64,000 nucleotides of DNA, taken from positions 930,001-994,000 of the forward strand of contig JAQFWX010000011.1 of the NCBI GenBank assembly GCA_027605045.1, in the 5' to 3' direction. The notes below the pieces were generated by a model. That model searched no databases and was not told where the DNA came from. It saw only the letters and a list, made by a program, of their open reading frames with translations. The translations under genes and the position numbers were made by a program. The stretch is from Phallus indusiatus (lineage: Eukaryota > Basidiomycota > Agaricomycetes > Phallales > Phallaceae). This document shows positions 58,301 through 64,000 of this stretch, piece after piece (the stretch's first letter is position 1; each line of letters starts with the position of its first letter).

Positions 58301-60667
58301 ATGCCCGCGCAGCTGCCTCCAGAACTTGCAAAACCTGTCCAATGTCTTATGATCGACAATTTTGATTCTTTTTCCTGGAATCTTTACCAGCAGCTGTGTC
58401 TACTAGGTGCCGATGTCGTCGTCGTTCGAAACGACGCCATAGATCCGAGTCATTTCGGTCAGCTTCAAATCGATAGGCTCATCGTCTCGCCTGGTCCCGG
58501 TCACCCAAAAACTGATTCGGGTGTCTCAAGAGAGATTATGAAGTACTTTGCAGGCAAAGTCCCTATTCTAGGTGTTTGCATGGGTCTCGAATGTCTCGTA
58601 GACATGTACGGTGGTGAAATTGCCTATGCTGGCGAGATTATGCACGGAAAAACCAGCAAGATTCGTCATGACGCTCGTGGCTGTCTTAAGGAGGTTCCTC
58701 AGGGATTCTCCAGTATCCGCTATCACTCTCTTAGTGCGGACATCAAAACTCTTCCCAAAGAACTTGCTATCACCTCTATCACCGAAGAAAGTGGTGTCAT
58801 TATGGGTGTCAGACATCGTACTTACACCCTCGAGGCCGTTCAATATCACCCTGAGAGCATTATTTCAGAAGCAGGTGACATCCTTATCAAAAACTTCCTC
58901 AATTTGAAGGGCGGTTTGTGGGAAGAAAATCCGGCTCTCCAGGTTCATGACCTCTCTTTGCCACCATTTCCATATCCCTCCGCTTCTGATGCCTCTGGAA
59001 AACAAATGTCAACCATCCTGCAAAAAATTCACAAGCAGCGTGTCCTGGATATTGAAGCCGCCAAAAAGACTCCCGGCACTTCTCCCGCCGACCTCTCCAC
59101 TCTCCTTTCCATGCACCTTGAGCCCCCCTTGATTAAAGTCATTGATCGACTGCGTCAATCTTTTTCATCTTCAGGACGTCCTGCTTTGATGGCCGAGGTC
59201 AAACGTGCTTCCCCTTCTAAAGGAGACATCGCCCCGAATGCCAACGCCGCCCAACAGGCTTTAACATACGCTCTAGCTGGAGCTTCGGTCATATCCGTAC
59301 TCACAGAACCCAAGTGGTTTAAGGGCTCCTTATTGGATATGAGATTGGCTCGACAGGCTATTGATTCATTACCTAACCGTCCTGCCATCTTGCGCAAAGA
59401 TTTCATCATAGATGAATACCAGATTCAAGAAGCTAGATTGCACGGAGCCGATACAGTACTGTTGATAGTGGCCATGTTATCAGTCACTCGGTTGAAAGCG
59501 CTTTATGACTTCTCCAGGAAACTCGGAATGGAACCTTTGGTCGAAGTCAATAACGCGGAAGAGATGCAAGCTGCTTTGGATTTGGGAGCTCGAATAATCG
59601 GGGTGAACAACCGCAACTTGCATAACTTCGAAGTGGACATGGGGACTACCACGCGACTTGCAGATATGGTTAAAGGTCGCGACGTTATTCTATGTGCTCT
59701 TAGCGGTATCAAAAGCAGCGAGGATGTTGATAATTACGTCAAAGACGGTGCCCGTGCCATCCTCGTCGGTGAATCGCTCATGCGTGCTCAAGATCCTAAC
59801 GTGTTCATTCGCGAATTGCTTGCACTCCCCGAGCCCACAGTCATTTCAAAGCCCTACCAGCCCTTTGTCAAAATATGTGGTGTAAAATCAGTCGACATAG
59901 CGCTTGCCGCGGCAGAAGCGGGGGCAGACTTTATTGGTATCATTTTCGTACCTAAGTCTAAACGATACACAACTGTCGATCGAGCAGCGGAAATTACATC
60001 TGCTATCCGTCAAAGGCGTTCCACCCTCCCTAACGGTTCAGCTGCTGCTCAGCCTAAACACCAGAACTTGCCGTGGTTTACTTATAATGCCGAACAACTT
60101 GCGGCGAGGTTGGAGCACGGACAAGGACCCCTTGTAGTTGGCGTCTTCCAGAATCAATCGCTTGATGAGATCCTCCATGCTGTAAACGCCGCTCAACTTG
60201 ACCTTGTGCAATTACATGGTTCGGAACCATTAGATTGGGCAAAACTTATCCCGGTCCCTGTCATTCGCGCTTTTCATGTTGAGATCGCTGCGGAAGACGG
60301 ACAAGTTCGTGGACTTGAAGATGTGGCACGACCAGGACACCACAACTTTATTTTATTGGATTCTGTCAGAGATGCGAAAGAAGGCGAACAAGAAGGCCTT
60401 AGCGGTGGAAGTGGAAAGGTACTGGACTGGGAAAGCGTGGAAAAGGTCGTTAAATTCGGCGAAGGCCCCCAAGTCGCGTCCGTTCAGCGACGTTTACCCG
60501 TTCTTCTGGCTGGAGGGCTTACGGATCAAAATGTACAGCAGATTGTAAACACGTTTAAACCTTGGGGCGTAGATGTTAGTGGCGGCGTCGAAACAGAAGA
60601 TGGGACAACAAAGGACGTCGAGAAAGTCAAAGCCTTTATCCAGGCAGCCAAAAACTCGCAAGCTTAA
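58301..60667 (+). CDS. TRP1: Trifunctional tryptophan biosynthesis protein (GATase / IGPS / PRAI)
   Basis: A single intronless 788-aa reading frame. Residues about 1-200 form the glutamine amidotransferase of anthranilate synthase: MIDNFDSFSWNLYQQLCLLG, SPGPGHP, GVCMGLECLVD (nucleophile Cys) and VQYHPESI with the catalytic His-Pro-Glu. Residues about 230-510 are indole-3-glycerol phosphate synthase (ALMAEVKRASPSKGDIA, RLHGADTVLLIVAMLS, IGVNNRNLHNFEVD). The rest is phosphoribosylanthranilate isomerase (FVKICGVKSVDIALAAAEAG, ADFIGIIFVPKSKRY, GVDVSGGVETEDGTTKD). This fusion is typical of filamentous fungi. The GATase needs the separate TrpE-type subunit, not in this window. Start 58301 is the first ATG and gives the conserved N-terminus. 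It converges on the histidine-phosphatase gene 130 bp downstream. Confidence 0.97.
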   Translation: MPAQLPPELAKPVQCLMIDNFDSFSWNLYQQLCLLGADVVVVRNDAIDPSHFGQLQIDRLIVSPGPGHPKTDSGVSREIMKYFAGKVPILGVCMGLECLVDMYGGEIAYAGEIMHGKTSKIRHDARGCLKEVPQGFSSIRYHSLSADIKTLPKELAITSITEESGVIMGVRHRTYTLEAVQYHPESIISEAGDILIKNFLNLKGGLWEENPALQVHDLSLPPFPYPSASDASGKQMSTILQKIHKQRVLDIEAAKKTPGTSPADLSTLLSMHLEPPLIKVIDRLRQSFSSSGRPALMAEVKRASPSKGDIAPNANAAQQALTYALAGASVISVLTEPKWFKGSLLDMRLARQAIDSLPNRPAILRKDFIIDEYQIQEARLHGADTVLLIVAMLSVTRLKALYDFSRKLGMEPLVEVNNAEEMQAALDLGARIIGVNNRNLHNFEVDMGTTTRLADMVKGRDVILCALSGIKSSEDVDNYVKDGARAILVGESLMRAQDPNVFIRELLALPEPTVISKPYQPFVKICGVKSVDIALAAAEAGADFIGIIFVPKSKRYTTVDRAAEITSAIRQRRSTLPNGSAAAQPKHQNLPWFTYNAEQLAARLEHGQGPLVVGVFQNQSLDEILHAVNAAQLDLVQLHGSEPLDWAKLIPVPVIRAFHVEIAAEDGQVRGLEDVARPGHHNFILLDSVRDAKEGEQEGLSGGSGKVLDWESVEKVVKFGEGPQVASVQRRLPVLLAGGLTDQNVQQIVNTFKPWGVDVSGGVETEDGTTKDVEKVKAFIQAAKNSQA

Positions 60668-60797
60668 GTGAAGAAGTGTTTTTTTTGAACTTAATTGTTG
60701 GTATAGACGCGGATTTGTATGTCAAATATAATCACATATCGAGTGGACGGATTATACAACGATATACCATTTATTACGAACAAAAATGTACAGAAAT

Positions 60798-62637
60798 TTA
60801 GTCGTTACATTGTTGGAATATATTTTGAGGAACGTTACTCTGAAGTAGTTGGATGAAACTGTCCAAGGAAACCCATTCCAGGCCCACCGCAGGTGTGCCT
60901 TCGTGCATTACTCTCACGAAATACTCCTTGGAATGAGTACGCCAGACCTTTAGAAAAGTAGAACGTAAGGACAATCCGGAGATGAAGGAAGAAGGATCAT
61001 GTACCTCCATGACAAATTCGCTCCCTAAAGCTGGCCAAGGAAGAGGACCTTGTATACCGAGCCCAGATGCGAGTCTGATCATTGAGCCGTCGTGTCCAAC
61101 GTAAAGACGTAGTTTAAAGTTTTCGTGTCCATTTTTGAATGCCACGAAGTTGTTTGCCAGCTCTTGGAACATGACACCTATGAGGAGAAAAAAAAAGATG
61201 CGCCTAAGTTGCTGTTAGCCACACATTTCAAAGCGAATTTTACCAAAAGTTAAGGAGTTATAAGTGGAAGCGTTTTGGGCAGCCTTCCAGATGTAGCTAT
61301 GGGGGATAAGTGTCAAACGTCAACTCGAGTGTATACGTTGGAGTTTTGTGATGCTAACTGACTTATACTCAAAATTCCCAATCCCAAACACCGTCACCGC
61401 ATCACTGGGGGAAACGCAGGCACCAGTCGAATTGCAAGGAAGAGGATGGCCATGGCAAGTACGAGAGGTAAACGTGTCGAAATAATGATCGTCTACCATC
61501 ATGAAAGAGTAAGTGACTGCGAAGGCTTTGAAACCCACCAAACTCACACCAAGAAGTCCAAGCACTTAATCCGAGCGTGCCGGTTAATTCGCCTAGTCTC
61601 GTCTGCAAGGCTTCGTTCTGGACAAGGTGATCGTTCCAAGCGGGAACTGACTGGTATTGGTCTCTAATTGCGTCAGCGTTGGGGCACGAGTAAGAAGGAA
61701 CGAGTGAATCAATCTGAAGTCAAATGTTTTCGAGGCGATCCAATAGATATACGACATGAATATGCACTCACTGAAGCAGGCTCGGTGACCACTTTGAATG
61801 GTTGTTTACTCAAATTCGGATTCATCCCAAAAAGCATTCCACCGGCAACTTGATACGTTCTATCCTCAGTTGAAGTTCTAACCCAAACAGTGCTAGAGTC
61901 TATCTCCTCCAGGAACTTCAATTTGTCGCTATAGACACCCGCAAAATCCTATAAGTGACGCTATGAGAATCGCTCAGACGTCCGATGGGTATGCTCATAC
62001 TTTTCCGTGTGTAATGGCATCCTCCAACCCAGCGGCGGTCAGCTGGCCCACGTCGCAGGAACCATTCCATATCTGAGACAAAAAGGGATGACTAGGTTCG
62101 ATAACCGTCTGGTGATAAATCTGCGCATTTTCTGCCGTGTTTTTGGCCAGCGAGCCAAAGTTCGACTGGAGAAAATCAGTACAGGTCCAACCCGTAGCAG
62201 GATTCAACATGTTCTCATCCGGATAGGCGTTGTCTGGCGTCCTCTACATAAATGTGAATAAGAAAGGATCATCTCTCAGAGAAAAATAAACCATACTTTG
62301 TGGTGACGAATCATAACATTCATATAAACGAGTTCTGCACTCGATGAGTTGGGCGGGACAGAATAATGGGCAGCATTGACGTGCGGGGCATTGCAATAGT
62401 TGTACCTATGTAACGCTTAGTTGAATTGCGAGCCTTCGAGTCTTAGGAGGGTGGTTCTACTGACGTATTCCAAGGAAGATAAGATGGAGTTTGTGAGCCC
62501 GAATAGACACCGTTCACCGAGTCAAACGGTGATCTCGACGTGGAGGTGTCAGCGCTGGCTGCGACCGCGGCGAGTGCTACCGGCCAGTCCAAGACCAAAG
62601 GGATAAAGTTCAAGAGACGCAACTTGGAAAAACCCAT
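60798..62637 (-). CDS. Secreted histidine-phosphatase (branch 2, acid phosphatase/phytase-like) family protein
   Basis: The start at 62637 gives a hydrophobic leader (LLNFIPLVLDWPVALAAVAA) that could be a signal peptide. Next comes SVNGVYSGSQTPSYLPWNT, then YCNAPHVNAAHYSVPPN and LVYMNVMIRHHK joined by an intron to RTPDN. This is the RHxxRTPDN form of the catalytic RHG motif (nucleophile His). Later exons carry NPATGWTCTDFLQSNFGSL, DVGQLTAAGLEDAITHGK, ELANNFVAFKNGHENFKLRL and YVGHDGSMIRLASGLGIQG with the proton-donor HD pair, then EFVMEVHDPSSF, ending QQCND at 60798. Both catalytic motifs are present, so an active phosphomonoesterase is likely; phytase, 2-phosphoxylose-type or generic acid phosphatase activity cannot be distinguished. 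Introns are frequent (about 62400, 62260, 61970, 61650, 61310, 61180). Confidence 0.8.
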
Positions 62638-63196
62638 TCTCTCGGTGAGATTGCGAAATGAACGTAAATTATATATATGATAGTCGAACGTGCACCACCT
62701 CCAGTCCATCGGTCGAAAAGAAGTTGAATAAAATTAGCGTCGCATATGAAGTATGATCCACGGAAAAACATTCAGATTGGAAGAAACAGATTCTGTGTTG
62801 TATCGACGTACAACGAGACATCGATTTTCAGGGCATCGTTATATGTGTCTCAAACGTTCATCGGCATCCGGCCCTGCAATTACTGTGGAGATCATCACAT
62901 GAGTCGAGTTGGCGCGATTGCACATGTCATCACAATCATATTCAGCTCATCATCTAGCGGTAAAGAAGCAGCCCATTGCCCATTGAATAGCAGTCTTCTC
63001 TGCATGACAGGTAGATTCGCATGTAGACAAAGCTCACGAGACAGTAATGAGCCATTTTAGCGGACAAGTCTACAAAAGTCTCTCGAGGCGACGTTCAGTT
63101 ATACTTCGTCATAGCTTATCTGATAATTAATACCCGTCATATATGCTCTATGTTCTAAATAAATAAATTAAGTAACTGAACACGTGGGCGAAAACC
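62638..63196. other. Intergenic region between the phosphatase and PinX1-like genes
   Basis: About 560 bp, promoter side of the phosphatase gene and 3' side of the PinX1-like gene. A 104-codon plus-strand ORF (62746-63060) has no resemblance to known proteins. No RNA gene or repeat was seen. Confidence 0.4.
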
Positions 63197-64000
63197 TCAT
63201 GGTTTCTGCTTTTTCAGCCGTAGTTTCTCTGAGAAGTAGTCGGCCATACTTTTCTCGCTTTTTCGTAACAGGTTCGTCTCTAGTTTCGGGCTGGTCATTT
63301 CTTCTTTGATAGTCGCATCGACAGCAAAGACAGGCACCGGCTCGGCGGTATATGGTGGTGTGGTATCAGTTTCCCCGGTGGTCGATATACCTAGGATTTC
63401 TTTCATGCTTTGAGAGGAAGTCGCAGCTAACCGTTTGGCGGCCAAGTGTCTTTTTCTATGACTGCCAAAAAAGGGCTCAGATACTCAATCAGATCAAGAT
63501 GTAAGGAAATACTTACGCTCTGTATACAGGCCCTTTTGTCGTAGAGTCTTTTTCACCAGTTTGGGGGACATCAACATTCGGTGTAACAAGTGTCGAGTCA
63601 CTTATAGCTACTTCTTTATCTTCGTTCGTTTCTTTATTTTTCTTCTTCTTATCCTTCTTATCCTTCTTGTCCTTTTTTCGGCTTTCCTTTATTGGCTTTT
63701 CCTCAGTTTCTTCATTGGATGAACGTTTCCGCTTTTTCTTATTCATCTGACCAGGCTCATCCAGAGACGGTTCAGAGACTGAGGCTTTGTGAAATCCTGA
63801 TAATGAAATGGATTCCTGAGGTTCTTGAGGGGTGTCTTGCGTTTGATTGAGTCTACTAAGGAGCCTGTCGTATTCTTGACCTGCTCTCCAGTCGTCGGCT
63901 TCAGGTCCTCGTCGGTTGGCACCAATGCCTAGCAAGTCCAACTTTTGATGAATCTGAAATATTACAAGATAAAGGGCTGCTCTCTATTTATTCATCAATC
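63197..64000 (-). CDS. PinX1/Pxr1-like G-patch protein, C-terminal part (runs off right edge)
   Basis: Only the 3' exons are in the window. They read IHQKLDLLGIGANRRGPEAD and DDWRAGQEYDRLLSRLNQ, the block just after the G-patch in PinX1/Gno1. A highly charged Lys/Glu region of the KKDKKDKKDKKKKNKE type follows. After an intron (about 63512-63446) the C-terminus is RHRKRHLAAKRLA, SMADYFSEKLRLKKQ, stop 63197. The DxxLGIGA...W motif, Lys-rich tract and RxRxxxxKR end match yeast Pxr1 and human PINX1, which act in nucleolar rRNA/snoRNA maturation with the helicase Prp43 and can inhibit telomerase. The G-patch itself would lie beyond base 64000, so its presence is inferred. Confidence 0.72.

Overview
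This window is nuclear DNA of a filamentous basidiomycete, most likely an Agaricomycete. The evidence is many protein genes on both strands, each cut by several 45-75 nt GT-AG introns. One gene is the fused GATase-IGPS-PRAI tryptophan gene TRP1. The window also holds fungal lineage markers: a NoxR/p67phox-like protein, a Cap10-type glycosyltransferase, a GT71 mannosyltransferase, HVA1-type TUDOR repeats, and a basidiomycete-type 7TM protein. I found no rRNA, CRISPR array, complete transposon or convincing tRNA. No species name can be justified from sequence alone.

Layout, left to right. 1-0.5 kb: the 3' part of a membrane receptor-like gene running off the edge. 1.2-6.1 kb: U1A/U2B''-like splicing factor, convergent with a PMR1-type Ca2+/Mn2+ ATPase. 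6.6-8.3 kb: Golgi mannosyltransferase. 8.3-11.2 kb: a gene-poor island with small unexplained membrane-type ORFs. 11.2-19.8 kb: four genes on the minus strand (F-box/propeller-like protein, PBR1-like SDR, DH-BAR-SH3 RhoGEF, TRAPP subunit Trs31). 20.5-30.3 kb: TIM50, a large unknown protein, a one-finger C2H2 protein, a penta-EF-hand protein and another unknown. 30.7-33.9 kb: Cdc4/Mlc1-type myosin light chain and Cap10-like glycosyltransferase. 34.0-39.5 kb: twin-cassette soluble ABC ATPase and a Cdc15/Hof1-like F-BAR-SH3 protein. 39.8-43.0 kb: coatomer zeta, carnosine N-methyltransferase, tandem TUDOR protein. 43.1-49.2 kb: MFS exporter, Hub1, GEP4 phosphatase, C2H2 factor. 49.9-54.8 kb: Ams2/Spt21-like regulator and NoxR. 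55.4-62.6 kb: sugar transporter, TRP1, histidine-phosphatase-family protein. 63.2 kb to the end: C-terminal part of a PinX1/Pxr1-like protein.

This is not an operon or cluster. Two loose themes recur. One is secretory-pathway function (PMR1, GT71, Trs31, coatomer zeta, Cap10-like enzyme). The other is polarity and cytokinesis (DH-BAR GEF, myosin light chain, F-BAR protein, NoxR). Several gene pairs share short bidirectional promoters (coatomer zeta/CARNMT1, HUB1/GEP4, PEF/unknown).

The best leads are these: a cluster of ACGCGT/ACGCGA boxes just upstream of the Spt21-like histone-gene regulator; start codons placed exactly at an exon end, plus a 13-nt exon; an exon-duplicated TUDOR gene with one lineage-unequal intron; three apparent reading-frame breaks in otherwise coding-looking genes; an ABC protein with one degenerate Walker A; and the unexplained short transmembrane ORFs of the 8.3-11.2 kb island. 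No clearly new multi-gene system was found.
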